From contig JBEKEK010000018.1 in assembly GCA_050013875.1 (NCBI GenBank), forward strand, positions 16,179-80,178: 64,000 bases of DNA, written 5' to 3'. This stretch comes from Trebonia sp050013875. GTDB taxonomy: Bacteria > Actinomycetota > Actinomycetes > Streptosporangiales > Streptosporangiaceae. Below, in pieces: positions 28,494 through 37,075 of the stretch (positions are counted from its first letter, which is position 1; each line of letters begins with the position of its first letter). The notes beneath the pieces are model-generated. The model did no database searches. It was given only the letters and a program-made list of their open reading frames with translations, and had not been told where the DNA came from. Position numbers and translations under genes: made by a program.

Positions 28494-28978
28494 TTTTCGT
28501 GATTTCCCGACGCTAACGCGGTCGCGATCGCGGCCACCTTCGCCCCTGCCGCCTTGATCAGGTCGGCGGGGGCGATTTCGATCTCCAGGCCGCGCCGCCC
28601 CGCGCTGCAGAACAGGGTGCCCAGCTCAAGCACGGAAGAGTCGATGACGACGGCGAGCCGTTTTTTCTGCCCGACCGGGGAGATGCCGCCTGCCACGTAG
28701 CCGGTGGCCCGCTCGGCCGCGGCGACCTCGGCCATGACCGCCTTCTTGCCGCCGACCGCGGCCGCGAGCGCCTTCAGGTCGAGCTGCCGGTGCACGGGCA
28801 CCACGCCGACCGCGAGCGTGCCCCCGTCTACCGCCGCGACCAGCGTCTTGAATACCCGCTCGGGCGGCACGCCGAGCGCCTCGCTCGCCTCGAGGCCGTA
28901 GGACCCGGACCGCGGGTCGTGCGGGTACTCATGCAGGGTGAAACCGATCTTTGCCCGCTCAAGCGCGATCGTCGCCAT
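28205..28978 (-). CDS. ybaK: YbaK-type Cys-tRNA(Pro) deacylase with long C-terminal tail
   Basis: Residues about 1-155 match the YbaK/ProX editing domain: TLHEYPHDPR, ERVFKTLVA, KKAVMAEVAAAERATGYVAG and GLEIEIAPADLIKAAGAKV. The invariant lysine of the family is in FKTLVA. Such enzymes hydrolyse Cys-tRNA(Pro) made in error by prolyl-tRNA synthetase. The normal end is near residue 155, but the frame runs on for about 100 residues of Ser/Ala/Val-rich sequence antisense to the repetitive lgt tail, to the stop at 28205. The start is 37 bases from the divergent deaminase start, so the two share a short promoter region. The tail may not be functional. Confidence 0.85.
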   Translation of the reverse strand: MATIALERAKIGFTLHEYPHDPRSGSYGLEASEALGVPPERVFKTLVAAVDGGTLAVGVVPVHRQLDLKALAAAVGGKKAVMAEVAAAERATGYVAGGISPVGQKKRLAVVIDSSVLELGTLFCSAGRRGLEIEIAPADLIKAAGAKVAAIATALASGNHENHSSERAVATVASSGCATSVLDGSVASTVPGSVVPALTVSELAVSKSTVSESTVSRSAVSGLSSSGSAASGAFMTAAASSGLVSSSAPAALAGSTV

Positions 28979-29015
28979 GGTGCCTCGTCCAGCCACTTCG
29001 GTAACGTATCGGTTC

Positions 29016-29471
29016 ATGGGCGAAGATCTCCAGCTGGACAGGGAACTGATGGCACTCGCGCTTGCGCAGGCGCGGGCGAGCCTGCAGGCCGGCGGGGTGC
29101 CGGTCGGCGCGGTCCTCGCGGCGGGCGGCACGGTGATCGCCGCCGGGCACAACGAGCGCGTGCAGCACGGGGACCCGGTTGCCCACGGCGAGATCTCGGC
29201 CCTGCGCAACGCGGGGCGCCGCGGCTCTTACGCGGACACCACGCTCTACACGACGCTGTCCCCCTGCCAGATGTGCACCGGGGCGATCCTGCTCTTCCAG
29301 ATCCCGCGCGTCGTCGTGGGCGAGGCCCGCACGTTCGAGGGTGACCTTGGCTTCCTCCGCGACCGCGGGATCAAGATCACCCTGCTCGACGACCCGGCCT
29401 GCATCGCGGCCATGGAGGAGTTCCAGACCCGGTACCCGCAGGTCTGGAGCGAGGATATCGGCGGTCGCTAA
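29016..29471 (+). CDS. Yeast-type cytosine deaminase (FCY1-like)
   Basis: The 151-residue protein is a zinc-dependent deaminase of the CDA fold. Zinc ligands are H57 in HGEISALRNAG and C84 and C87 in SPCQMCTGA; E59 is the proton shuttle. From memory of the family, the long stretch around TTLYTTLSPCQMCTGAI and the C-terminal W-S-E-D-I-G end closely follow fungal cytosine deaminase, which uses HGEIS, SPCDMCTGAI and W-F-E-D-I-G, rather than TadA (HAE and PCxMC). The predicted reaction is cytosine to uracil for pyrimidine salvage. Bacterial cytosine deaminases are usually the unrelated amidohydrolase CodA. The start at 29016 gives a length near the fungal 158. Confidence 0.85.
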   Translation: MGEDLQLDRELMALALAQARASLQAGGVPVGAVLAAGGTVIAAGHNERVQHGDPVAHGEISALRNAGRRGSYADTTLYTTLSPCQMCTGAILLFQIPRVVVGEARTFEGDLGFLRDRGIKITLLDDPACIAAMEEFQTRYPQVWSEDIGGR

Positions 29472-29635
29472 TACAGCCGCCGAGCAGCCTCGAAGACGGC
29501 CGGTGATCGTCAGTCAGTGACCGGGGACTTTGGTCCCGGCAGCAGATCAACGAGGTGGGCCACGAGGCTGGTGCCAGCGCCTGACGACCCCGGGCGGCGT
29601 CAGCCGCGCAGGGGCCACGTCAGCCAGACACCCGG

Positions 29636-29669
29636 AAAGGCCGGACGGCAGCTAAGCCGCCCGGCCTTT
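29636..29669. terminator. Bidirectional hairpin terminator
   Basis: Arms at 29636-29649 and 29656-29669 pair over 14 bp with one A-C mismatch around a six-base loop, with AAA and TTT at the ends. It lies between the convergent deaminase and HtrA-like genes. Confidence 0.75.
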
Positions 29670-29722
29670 CCCGCTGGTAAGCCGCCGGCCTTTCAGGCTG
29701 GCTTGGCTGATAAGCCTGACGG

Positions 29723-30835
29723 TCAACTCCACGAGTTGCCCAGGGTCACATTCGCGGTATAGGTGGTGCCGGACCGGGTGTAGGTCAGATACACCTGCAT
29801 GCCCGGCTTCAGGGTGGCGAGCAGCGCGGCGAGCTGGGCCTCGCCCTGGATCCGGCTGCCATCGACCGAGGTGATCACGTCCCCGGTGCGCAGTCCGGCC
29901 GAGCCCGCAGGACCACCGGGCGACACCGACGCGATCGTCACCCCATCCTCCCGACCGGACGACGTGACCGTGGTGCGGGCGGACAGGCCGAGCGCGGCCA
30001 TGCCCGGCTTGGTCACCCGCCCGGCCGAGATGAGCTGGCCGGCGATGCGGGTCACGGTGTCGGATGGGATGGCGAAGCCGATGCCGGTCGAATCGCCGGT
30101 CCCGGCGTTGAGGGCGGCCGCCGTCGGGATGCCGATCACCTGACCGGACAGGCTGACCAGCGCGCCGCCGCTATTGCCGCCGTTGATCGCCGCGCTTGTC
30201 TGCAGCGCGCCGGCGATCGTGATGGTTTTGATGGCGCCGCTGTCGGTCGCGTTGGTCTCGATCACCGTCCGGCCGGTCGCGGAGATGATGCCCTGGGTCG
30301 CGCTGCCGGTCAGGCCGAGCGGGCTGCCCAGGGCAAGCACGATCTGCCCGGCACGCACGTTCCCCGACTGGCCGAACTTCGCCGGGGGCAGCGACCCGTC
30401 ACCGGACGTGACCCTGATCACGGCGAGGTCGTCGGGCGCGTACACGCCGACCACCTTCGCGGTCAGCGTGGCGCCGCCGATGTCCGGCACCACCTGCACG
30501 GCCGAGGCGCTCCCGACGACGTGCGCGTTGGTCACGATGTCGCCCTTGCCGTCGTAGACCACGCCCGACCCCGTCGCGTCTGGTGTGCTGATCTGGACGA
30601 CGGATGGCAGTACCGCCTTGATCACGTCCTCGTACTGCTCCTGCAACGCGGCGGCCGGTCCGGAGCCGAGAGCGGCCGGGGCGGCAACGGCCGCTGGGCT
30701 GGCGCTTGCGCCGCCACTGTGGCCGCACCCCGCCACGGCCGACGACGCGAGCAATACCCCCGCTCCGATGGCGGCAGCCGCGCGGTTGAGCGCGCGGAAA
30801 CGTCCGCGAGTAAGACACGCCAACCGGTGAACCAT
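29723..30835 (-). CDS. HtrA/DegP-like S1C serine protease with PDZ domain, lipoprotein
   Basis: The 370-residue product begins with a basic-hydrophobic signal ending in the lipobox VAGC, so it is probably a lipoprotein. The trypsin-like domain has the catalytic histidine in TNAHVVG, aspartate in DDLAVIRV and serine in NGGNSGGALV, with a PDZ domain near the C-terminus (GLRTGDVITSVDGSRIQGEA). HtrA proteases degrade or refold damaged secreted proteins. A Gly/Ala/Ser linker joins the lipobox to the protease domain. It is a single-gene unit, its 5' end facing the MoxR gene; a GGAGGTGG site lies about 12 bases from the ATG. Confidence 0.92.
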   Translation of the reverse strand: MVHRLACLTRGRFRALNRAAAAIGAGVLLASSAVAGCGHSGGASASPAAVAAPAALGSGPAAALQEQYEDVIKAVLPSVVQISTPDATGSGVVYDGKGDIVTNAHVVGSASAVQVVPDIGGATLTAKVVGVYAPDDLAVIRVTSGDGSLPPAKFGQSGNVRAGQIVLALGSPLGLTGSATQGIISATGRTVIETNATDSGAIKTITIAGALQTSAAINGGNSGGALVSLSGQVIGIPTAAALNAGTGDSTGIGFAIPSDTVTRIAGQLISAGRVTKPGMAALGLSARTTVTSSGREDGVTIASVSPGGPAGSAGLRTGDVITSVDGSRIQGEAQLAALLATLKPGMQVYLTYTRSGTTYTANVTLGNSWS

Positions 30836-30996
30836 GATCGCCGACCACCTCCGGGTGGCGATCCTATTACATAAGGTGACTTTGTGTGCGTAAGTCGGTC
30901 AAATAGGATTAACAGGGACAGAGGTTGCTGGTGCCTCTGTTGCCCGGATTGCCGCGATGCGTTCGCGACTGACCCTGGGAGATAAACTCGCACCTT

Positions 30997-31902
30997 GTGA
31001 GCAGCGTAATCTCGGCAGAGGTCAGCGAGCGGTTCCCGGACGTCCCCGCGCTGGCGGCGGCGCTCGACAAGACCGGCTACATGGCGGGTGACCAGCTCGC
31101 GGCGGCGCTCTTTCTCGCGGTGCGGATGGGGCAGCCGATCCTGCTTGAGGGCGAGCCTGGGGTTGGCAAGACGCAGGCGGCCAAGGCGATCGCCGAGGCA
31201 CTCGACACGCCGCTGATCCGGCTGCAGTGCTACGAGGGCATCTCGTCGGCCGAGGCGCTCTACGAGTGGAACTACCCCCGGCAGCTGCTCGCGATCAGGC
31301 TGGCCGAGGCGACGCACGAGCAGCTGCGGGAGACCGACCTGTTCCGCGAGGATTTCCTGCTCTCGAGGCCGCTGCTGGCCGCGCTCGACCATCCAGGACC
31401 GCGGCCCGCGGTGCTGCTGATCGACGAGGTGGACCGGGCCGACGACGAGTTCGAGGCGTTCCTGTTCGAGATGCTCGCGGAGTCTTCCGTGACGATCCCC
31501 GAGCTGGGGACGCGGCACGCCATTGTGCCGCCAGTCGTCATCTTGACATCAAACAGGACCAGGGACCTGCACGACGCGCTCAAGCGGCGCTGCCTCTACC
31601 ACTGGATCGGGTTCCCCGACGCGGCCCGGGTGGCCGCGATCATCAGGCGGCGGGTGCCCGCTGCCAGCGAGGCGCTGGCGGGCGAGGTCGCGCTCGCGGT
31701 GGCGCGGCTGCGCGACCTCGAGCTGACCAAGTCGCCTGGCATCTCTGAGGCGATCACCTGGGCGGGGGCGCTGACCGTGCTGGGTGCCCCGGCCTTGTCG
31801 GCCCGCGCGGCCGACGCGACGATGAGCGTCGTGCTCAAGTACCCGGAAGACGATCAGGCGGTACGTGAGGCCGGGCTGGCCTCTGTCGTCGGGCATGACT
31901 GA
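30997..31902 (+). CDS. MoxR-family AAA+ ATPase (CoxD-like)
   Basis: From the GTG at 30997 the protein is 301 residues, the normal MoxR length. It has Walker A GEPGVGKTQAAKA (52-59), Walker B LLIDEVDRADDEFEAF, sensor-1 ILTSNRTRDLHDALKRRC and the arginine-finger region. MoxR ATPases work with VWA proteins to remodel or activate enzyme complexes; CoxD with CoxE matures the Mo-Cu centre of CO dehydrogenase. The stop overlaps the start of the VWA gene by eight bases, so the pair is coupled. Because the large molybdenum subunit at 6-9 kb is form II, this pair may serve it or another complex. Confidence 0.88.
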   Translation: MSSVISAEVSERFPDVPALAAALDKTGYMAGDQLAAALFLAVRMGQPILLEGEPGVGKTQAAKAIAEALDTPLIRLQCYEGISSAEALYEWNYPRQLLAIRLAEATHEQLRETDLFREDFLLSRPLLAALDHPGPRPAVLLIDEVDRADDEFEAFLFEMLAESSVTIPELGTRHAIVPPVVILTSNRTRDLHDALKRRCLYHWIGFPDAARVAAIIRRRVPAASEALAGEVALAVARLRDLELTKSPGISEAITWAGALTVLGAPALSARAADATMSVVLKYPEDDQAVREAGLASVVGHD

Positions 31903-33349
31903 CGGACGCACGGCCGGCGGCCTGGCCGGCTTGGCGGGCAGGCAGCTCCCGTCGGCTGACTACGCGGCGCTGGCCGCCGTAGTGGCGGTAGCGCTGCGGT
32001 CGGCCGGGCTGCCGGCCGGACCCGACCGCAGCGAGCGGCTCGCGGGTGCGCTGAGCGTGATGCACGCGACCACCCTCACCGAGCTGCACGCGTGCGCGCT
32101 CGCCACCATGGTTTCCGGGCCAGCCCAGGTCGACGTGTTCGAGCAGGTGTTTAACGAGCTGTTCGGGGCGGGCGCGGCACGCCCCCCGGGGCCGGCCGCG
32201 CCGCAGCAGAACATGCTGGCCGAGTCCGCGGAACGCGCGGACGACCCGGATGACCCCCGGGCGGCCGACGACGGCGAACTGCCGGAGGACCTGCCCGGGC
32301 TTGACGAGGCGCTGGCGGCGGGGGAGGCGACGGAGTCCGAGGCTGGCGCTGACGCGGACTCCGACGAGGGAGTGCCCGCGGTCAGGCGGGTCGCGTCGAT
32401 GACCGAGCGGCTGCGCGAGCGGGACTTCGCGCAGTTGTCGCCAGCGGAACTGGCCCAGCTGGCGACGCTGATGCGGCAGCTGGTGATCGCGGTGCCGCCG
32501 CGCCGCACCCGGCGGTACCGGCCGCGCAAGGACGGTGCGCGACTCGACATGCGCCGGACCATGCGGCAGGCCACCAGGACCGGCGGCGAGCCGATGCGGA
32601 TCGCGCGGCAGGCGGTCCGGGTCCGGCAGCGCAGGCTCGTCGTGCTCTGCGACATCTCCGGCTCGATGGAGCCCTACGCGCGGGCGATCCTGCAGCTCAT
32701 GTACGTCGCCTCCCGGTCATCGGCCGCCTCCGGCGGCGGCGGCCCCGGCTTCTCCGGCCCGACCAGGGACGCGGCCAGGCCGCGGACCGAGGTGTTCACG
32801 TTCGCCACCCGGCTGACCCGGTTGACGCCCTATCTGGCCGCCGCCACCCCGGAGACGATGCTGGCGAGGGCGGGCGAGGCCGCGCCGGACTGGGCCGGAG
32901 GCACCAGGATCGGCGCGGCCCTGCGGGACTTCAACGACCGCTACGGCGCGCGCGGCATGGCCAGGGGCGCGGTCATTCTGATCATCTCCGACGGCTGGGA
33001 TACCGGCGACCCCGCCCTGGTCGGCGCGCAGATGGCGAGGCTGCACCGGTTCGCCTACCGGATCGTTTGGGCGAACCCGCGGACGCAGAGCGAGCGCTAC
33101 CGGCCGGAAGTCGGCGGCATGGCGGCCGCCTGGCCGTACTGCGACGCCGTGGTCAGCGCGCACAACTTCGAATCGCTGGACGAGCTGCTGGCCGCGCTGC
33201 GGGCGCCGCGGGTGCACCGCCGAAGCTTTGTCGCTCCAGGGGCGGCCGCTGCCCCCGGTACTGAGGTTGCGGCCGGCCAGGGCGGAGCGCCGGCCACCCA
33301 GCCGCCGCCCCTGTCCCTGCCCATCACCCAGCACCTCGGCCGCCGCTAA
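31895..33349 (+). CDS. VWA-domain protein (CoxE-like)
   Basis: The 484-residue protein starts at an ATG that overlaps the MoxR stop by eight bases. The N-terminal half is acidic and Ala-rich; the C-terminal half holds a von Willebrand A domain with the MIDAS motif D253-I-S-G-S in VVLCDISGSMEPYAR, the GGTRIGAAL turn with the MIDAS threonine and ILIISDGWDTGD. This order and the preceding MoxR gene match the CoxE group. A Gly/Ala/Ser-rich segment lies after the MIDAS strand at about residue 280-290. A 110-bp part of this domain (32633-32742) is repeated 1.1 kb downstream. The end is Pro/Ala-rich. Confidence 0.87.
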   Translation: MTDGRTAGGLAGLAGRQLPSADYAALAAVVAVALRSAGLPAGPDRSERLAGALSVMHATTLTELHACALATMVSGPAQVDVFEQVFNELFGAGAARPPGPAAPQQNMLAESAERADDPDDPRAADDGELPEDLPGLDEALAAGEATESEAGADADSDEGVPAVRRVASMTERLRERDFAQLSPAELAQLATLMRQLVIAVPPRRTRRYRPRKDGARLDMRRTMRQATRTGGEPMRIARQAVRVRQRRLVVLCDISGSMEPYARAILQLMYVASRSSAASGGGGPGFSGPTRDAARPRTEVFTFATRLTRLTPYLAAATPETMLARAGEAAPDWAGGTRIGAALRDFNDRYGARGMARGAVILIISDGWDTGDPALVGAQMARLHRFAYRIVWANPRTQSERYRPEVGGMAAAWPYCDAVVSAHNFESLDELLAALRAPRVHRRSFVAPGAAAAPGTEVAAGQGGAPATQPPPLSLPITQHLGRR

Positions 33350-33546
33350 GGCGGTCCAGGTGGATGGGCTCCCAGTCCCGATGATGGGCGTGTGGCGTTG
33401 GTTGTCTAATGCCTGAACTTTAACTTAAGACATTTCAACCTTTTCCGATGATTGTGTGTCGTTCGGGTCGTATAGTGCCCTCAACGGCACACGATGATGG
33501 TTTCGGCACGGGATTGGCGGCGGGGCACTCCCGTTAGGGCGATGTC

Positions 33547-33738
33547 CTAGGGCAGCCACTCAACCCAGGTGCCGTGGCCGTCGGTGAGGGCGATGGCCTC
33601 CGCTCGGTCCCGGACGAGCACGAAGCTCTCGGCGTTCTGCTCGGGGACCGAGATGCCGGGCAGGATGCCCGGGGCCTCGTTGGAGAGCCAGCTGGCATTG
33701 AGCCCGCGGACGGTCGCGGCGAAGCGGCTCCCTACCAT
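33547..33738 (-). pseudogene. Orphan C-terminal gene fragment of unknown origin
   Basis: About 63 codons on the minus strand end in EAIALTDGHGTWVEWLP followed by a stop. The composition is that of a real protein, with no low-complexity bias, but there is no proper N-terminus: the reading frame upstream runs into the antisense of the copied VWA segment at 33745. It looks like the truncated end of a lost gene next to the recombination scar. The family is not recognised. It could alternatively be a complete small protein starting at 33738. Confidence 0.45.
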
Positions 33739-33744
33739 CCGCCG

Positions 33745-33854
33745 AGGCTCGTCGTGCTCTGCGACATCTCCGGCTCGATGGAGCCCTACGCGCGGGCGAC
33801 CCTGCAGCTCATGTACGTCGCCTCCCGGTCCTCGGCCGCCTCCGGCGGCGGCGG
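33745..33854 (+). repeat. 110-bp copy of part of the CoxE-like gene (source 32633-32742)
   Basis: The segment matches 32633-32742 at 108 of 110 positions (differences at 33800 and 33831), at an offset of 1112 bases. It carries the MIDAS strand of the VWA domain (VVLCDISGSMEPYAR) and ends where the Gly-rich codons of the parent diverge. It is in frame with a long reading frame that continues into the glycosidase, but the glycosidase's own ribosome site and signal peptide make a fusion unlikely to be expressed as such. It marks the left edge of the glycan island. Confidence 0.9.
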
Positions 33855-33966
33855 GCGCAAGGTATTGACGGATACCCCGGCAGAGTCGAAGCTTCCGGCA
33901 GGAAAAGCTTTGCGCACCAATGCCTTCGCACCAACTTTTGTGACCGTTCACATCTCAGGAGACGTA

Positions 33967-35739
33967 ATGAGGCATCACCTGATCGCCCATCGCATCCGGT
34001 CGCTGAACCGGGCCCTCGCCGCACTGGCCCTGGGCGCCGCCGCGGTGGGCGCGGCCGCTGTGGCCGGGGTGACCGTGGTCCCCGTCCCGGCCGCCGACGC
34101 CGCGACCACGCTCGTGGTGGACGCCAACGAGCCGTTCCGCACGGTGACCCATGTCGCGTCGGGCGCGCTGTACGGTCTTGACACCGCCACGATCCCGGCC
34201 GACAGCCTGGTGGAGCCGCTGCACCCGAACACGTTCGTGCAGATGGCACCCGGAGGCAAGCAGTTGCCCAACGGAGAGTCCGGCCCCGGAGGCGACGCCC
34301 TGGTGGTCGCGCCCGAGGCGGCCGCCGCGGGCGCGAAGGTCGTGGTGCGCATGCCTGACTGGTACCCGAACTTCCCCTACGTGTGGGTCAGCTGGAGCAA
34401 CTGGCTCAGCGCGGTAGACACTCAGGTCAAGGCCGTTCTCGCCGCCGGTGACAGCAACATCAGCGAGTTCGAGCTGTGGAACGAGCCGGACTGGACCTGG
34501 AACACCAGCGCCGCGGGTGCCTTCGACGCGGGCTGGGCCCGCACCTTCAAGGAGGTTCGGGCCGATGACCCGAGCGCCCAGATCCAGGGCCCGAGCACCT
34601 CCACGTTCAACGCCAGCTGGATGACCACGTTCCTGACCGACGCCAAGGCCAGCGGCACCCTGCCCAGCGTCCTCAGCTGGCACGAGCTCGGCGGCTCGTC
34701 CAGCATCGCCGCCGACGTCGCCTCCGCCCGCTCCATCGAGGCCAGCCTCGGCATCTCCGCACTGCCCATCGCCATCGAGGAGTACGGCACGACCAGCGAA
34801 GTCGGCGTGCCGGGACCCCTGGTCGGCTACATCGCCAAGTTCGAGCGGGCCGGCGTGAACAACGCCGAGCTCGCGTTCTGGAACCACTACGGCACCCTCG
34901 GCGACACCCTCACCGACACCGGGGCATCGCCCAACGCCGCCTACTGGCTCTACCGCTGGTACGGCTCGATGACAGGGAACATGGTCACCACCGTCCCTCC
35001 GGCGCAGACCGGCCTTGACGGCGCCGCCGCCGTCAACTCGGCGGGCAACCAGGTCAGCGTGATCTTCGGCGACGGCAGCGGCTCGACCGCGGTCACCGTC
35101 AACGGCCTCAACGCGCTGTCCGCCTTCGGCGCCACCGCCCACGTGGTCCTCGAACAGACCGTCTCGGCCGGCCGCACCACCGCCGTTGTCGGCCCCGACA
35201 TCATCTCCAGCAGCAACTACACCATTACCAACGGATCTATCACTGTCCCCATCAGCTCCATGAACGCTTCCAATGGCTACCACCTCCTCATCACCCCTGG
35301 CAGCAGCTCCGCGCTGTCAGGGACCTACGTGATCAAAAACGCGCACAGCGGGCTCGCGCTCGACACCAGCGGCAGCGGCACGGCCGAGGGGACGCTGGCC
35401 GTGCAGGCGACCGCGACCGGCAGCAGCACCCAGAACTGGACCCTGATCCCGGAGGGCTCCAACTACTACGAGATCGAGAACGTGGCCAGCGGGCAGTTGC
35501 TCGGCATCGCCAGCGAGGGCATCGCGGCCGGCGGCGACGCGCTCATCTGGGCCAGCAACGGCACCTCGGACCACCTCTGGCAGCTCATCTCCGAGGGCAG
35601 CGGCCAGTACAAGATCGAGAACTACAACAGCGGCCTGATGCTTGGCGTGCAGAACGAGAGCACGGCCTCGGGCGCCCAGGTCCTGCAGTGGACCGACAAC
35701 GGCACCCCCGACCATCTCTGGACGCTGACGGCGAGCTGA
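33967..35739 (+). CDS. Secreted clan GH-A-type glycosidase with C-terminal ricin-type lectin domain
   Basis: An ATG behind AGGAG starts a 590-residue protein with a basic-hydrophobic-AADA signal peptide (cleavage near residue 45). The (beta/alpha)8-type catalytic region has an acid/base glutamate in ELWNEPDW (E173) and a likely nucleophile in IAIEEYG (E271 or E272), the spacing typical of clan GH-A retaining enzymes such as families 39, 51 and 79. The C-terminal 150 residues form a ricin-B-like carbohydrate-binding domain with three SG-x-x-L repeats. The substrate is probably plant polysaccharide, released as oligosaccharides for the downstream ABC importer. The exact GH family is not settled. 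A hairpin terminator follows. Confidence 0.82.
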   Translation: MRHHLIAHRIRSLNRALAALALGAAAVGAAAVAGVTVVPVPAADAATTLVVDANEPFRTVTHVASGALYGLDTATIPADSLVEPLHPNTFVQMAPGGKQLPNGESGPGGDALVVAPEAAAAGAKVVVRMPDWYPNFPYVWVSWSNWLSAVDTQVKAVLAAGDSNISEFELWNEPDWTWNTSAAGAFDAGWARTFKEVRADDPSAQIQGPSTSTFNASWMTTFLTDAKASGTLPSVLSWHELGGSSSIAADVASARSIEASLGISALPIAIEEYGTTSEVGVPGPLVGYIAKFERAGVNNAELAFWNHYGTLGDTLTDTGASPNAAYWLYRWYGSMTGNMVTTVPPAQTGLDGAAAVNSAGNQVSVIFGDGSGSTAVTVNGLNALSAFGATAHVVLEQTVSAGRTTAVVGPDIISSSNYTITNGSITVPISSMNASNGYHLLITPGSSSALSGTYVIKNAHSGLALDTSGSGTAEGTLAVQATATGSSTQNWTLIPEGSNYYEIENVASGQLLGIASEGIAAGGDALIWASNGTSDHLWQLISEGSGQYKIENYNSGLMLGVQNESTASGAQVLQWTDNGTPDHLWTLTAS

Positions 35740-35746
35740 TCCACTC

Positions 35747-35792
35747 CGCGGCGCGGGGGCGGAACCGGCCCGGTTCCCGGCCCCGCGCCGCG
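35747..35792 (+). terminator. Long GC-rich hairpin terminator after the secreted glycosidase
   Basis: Near-perfect arms of about 22 bp (CGCGGCGCGGGG side and its complement) with only small bulges enclose the centre at 35768-35770. It begins eight bases after the stop, without a T run. Confidence 0.65.
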
Positions 35793-35990
35793 GGCCACGG
35801 CGGGCGCATGGCATCCGGCCCACTTCGATCAGAATCGAAGCGGTTCTCATGACTACGTCGTGTGAAGACGTCACGGTGCGATTTGAGACCAGTCTGCGAT
35901 GAGCAGAGAACCCGTCTGAACAGGGATTTCTTCAAAGAAAAACTTCGCCGTCGACGTTCTTGTGTGACGCGGCGCACGTCGTTATCATGG

Positions 35991-36004
35991 TCGAATCGGT
36001 TCGA
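35991..36004. promoter_or_regulatory. Putative LacI-family operator upstream of the regulator gene
   Basis: TCGAATCGGTTCGA differs by one base from the perfect palindrome found before the importer operon and lies 25 bases before the LacI start, fitting autorepression. LacI-family sites are typically 14-20 bp palindromes with a central CG. Confidence 0.7.
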
Positions 36005-36028
36005 ATACAGGCAAAGCGATAGGGGTAG

Positions 36029-37036
36029 GTGGCCGTGGCGAATATAGAGGACGTGGCTCGCCGCGCGGGTGTCGCGCGCAGCACGGTCTCGTATGCGCTG
36101 TCGGGCAAGCGGAGCATCTCGCGGGAAACGCGCGAGCGCGTTGAGGCCGCCATCAAGGAGCTTGGCTTCACCCCGAATGCCGGGGCGCGGGCGCTGGCCA
36201 CCTCGCAGACGATGGTCATCGGCCTGTTCGTCCAGTTCTTTGAGGACGAGTTCTCGCCCGCGATGCTGCAGTACGTCCTGCCGATCTCTGATGCCGCCCG
36301 CGAAGCCGGCTACGACATCCTCATGGTCACCGAGGCCGACGGCCCGCACGCCGTCCACCGCATCTCAAGCTCGGGGATGGTGGATGGCGTCATCTTGCTC
36401 AACGTCGCCCACGAAGACGCGCGGTTGCCCGTCATGCGGAAGATGAGGCAGCCGGGATCGATGGTCGGCCTGCCGGGAAACCCCGAGGGCTTCGATGTCT
36501 TCGACCTCGACTTCGCCGGGTCGGGGCGGCTCCTGGTCGATCACCTGGCCGAGCGCGGGCACCATGAGCTGACCCTGATCACCCCGCGCGAGGAGGTCTA
36601 CCAGCGCGGCGGCGCGTACGCGTGGCGGTTCAGGGACGCGGCGCTGCAGCAGGCGGCAACCCACGGCATCCGCGTCCGCTCCTACTTCGGCCAGACCCAG
36701 CAGCCGGCCATCAACCATCAGCTCAACCAGATCCTCGACGCGCAGCCAGGGACGGCGATGATCGTGCACAACGACGCCGTCATCGCCGCACTGCCGTCGG
36801 TGCTGTACTCGCGCAGCCTGCGCGTGCCCGACGACCTGTCGGTCGTCGGCATCTTCTCTGAGGACTTCGGGAAGCTGTTCTCGCTGCCGTACACGGCGGT
36901 CGAGACGTCACCGAACAAGCTTGGCCGCCTTGCGGTCCAAGCCCTGGTGCAACGCATGACCACCCCCGAGGGCGTCCCCGTCCCCCGGGTGGAACTCGTC
37001 GCACCCCACATCACGGACCGGGGAAGCACCCGCTAA
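36029..37036 (+). CDS. LacI-family transcriptional regulator
   Basis: The 335-residue protein begins MAVANIEDVARRAGVARST, a classical LacI helix-turn-helix with YALSGKRSISRETRERV following, then the hinge helix with LGFTPNAGARALATSQT and a periplasmic-binding-protein-like sensor domain. Start GTG at 36029 is preceded closely by AGGGG; a second GTG at 36035 has better spacing and is possible. The gene lies between the secreted glycosidase and the ABC importer, and palindromes of its probable operator type precede both it and the importer. It most likely represses the island until a sugar inducer enters. Confidence 0.92.
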   Translation: MAVANIEDVARRAGVARSTVSYALSGKRSISRETRERVEAAIKELGFTPNAGARALATSQTMVIGLFVQFFEDEFSPAMLQYVLPISDAAREAGYDILMVTEADGPHAVHRISSSGMVDGVILLNVAHEDARLPVMRKMRQPGSMVGLPGNPEGFDVFDLDFAGSGRLLVDHLAERGHHELTLITPREEVYQRGGAYAWRFRDAALQQAATHGIRVRSYFGQTQQPAINHQLNQILDAQPGTAMIVHNDAVIAALPSVLYSRSLRVPDDLSVVGIFSEDFGKLFSLPYTAVETSPNKLGRLAVQALVQRMTTPEGVPVPRVELVAPHITDRGSTR

Positions 37037-37075
37037 CTACAGCACCGCAGCCGCTTCCGGAAGTCGGCTGTACTG

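Noticed and set aside
29016..29471. tRNA adenosine deaminase TadA
   Set aside because: The motif is HGE rather than HAE and the C-terminal region follows fungal cytosine deaminase.
33574..33966. N-terminal extension that would fuse the VWA fragment to the secreted glycosidase
   Set aside because: The glycosidase has its own AGGAG site and signal peptide at 33967; an internal signal peptide after 131 residues would not function normally.
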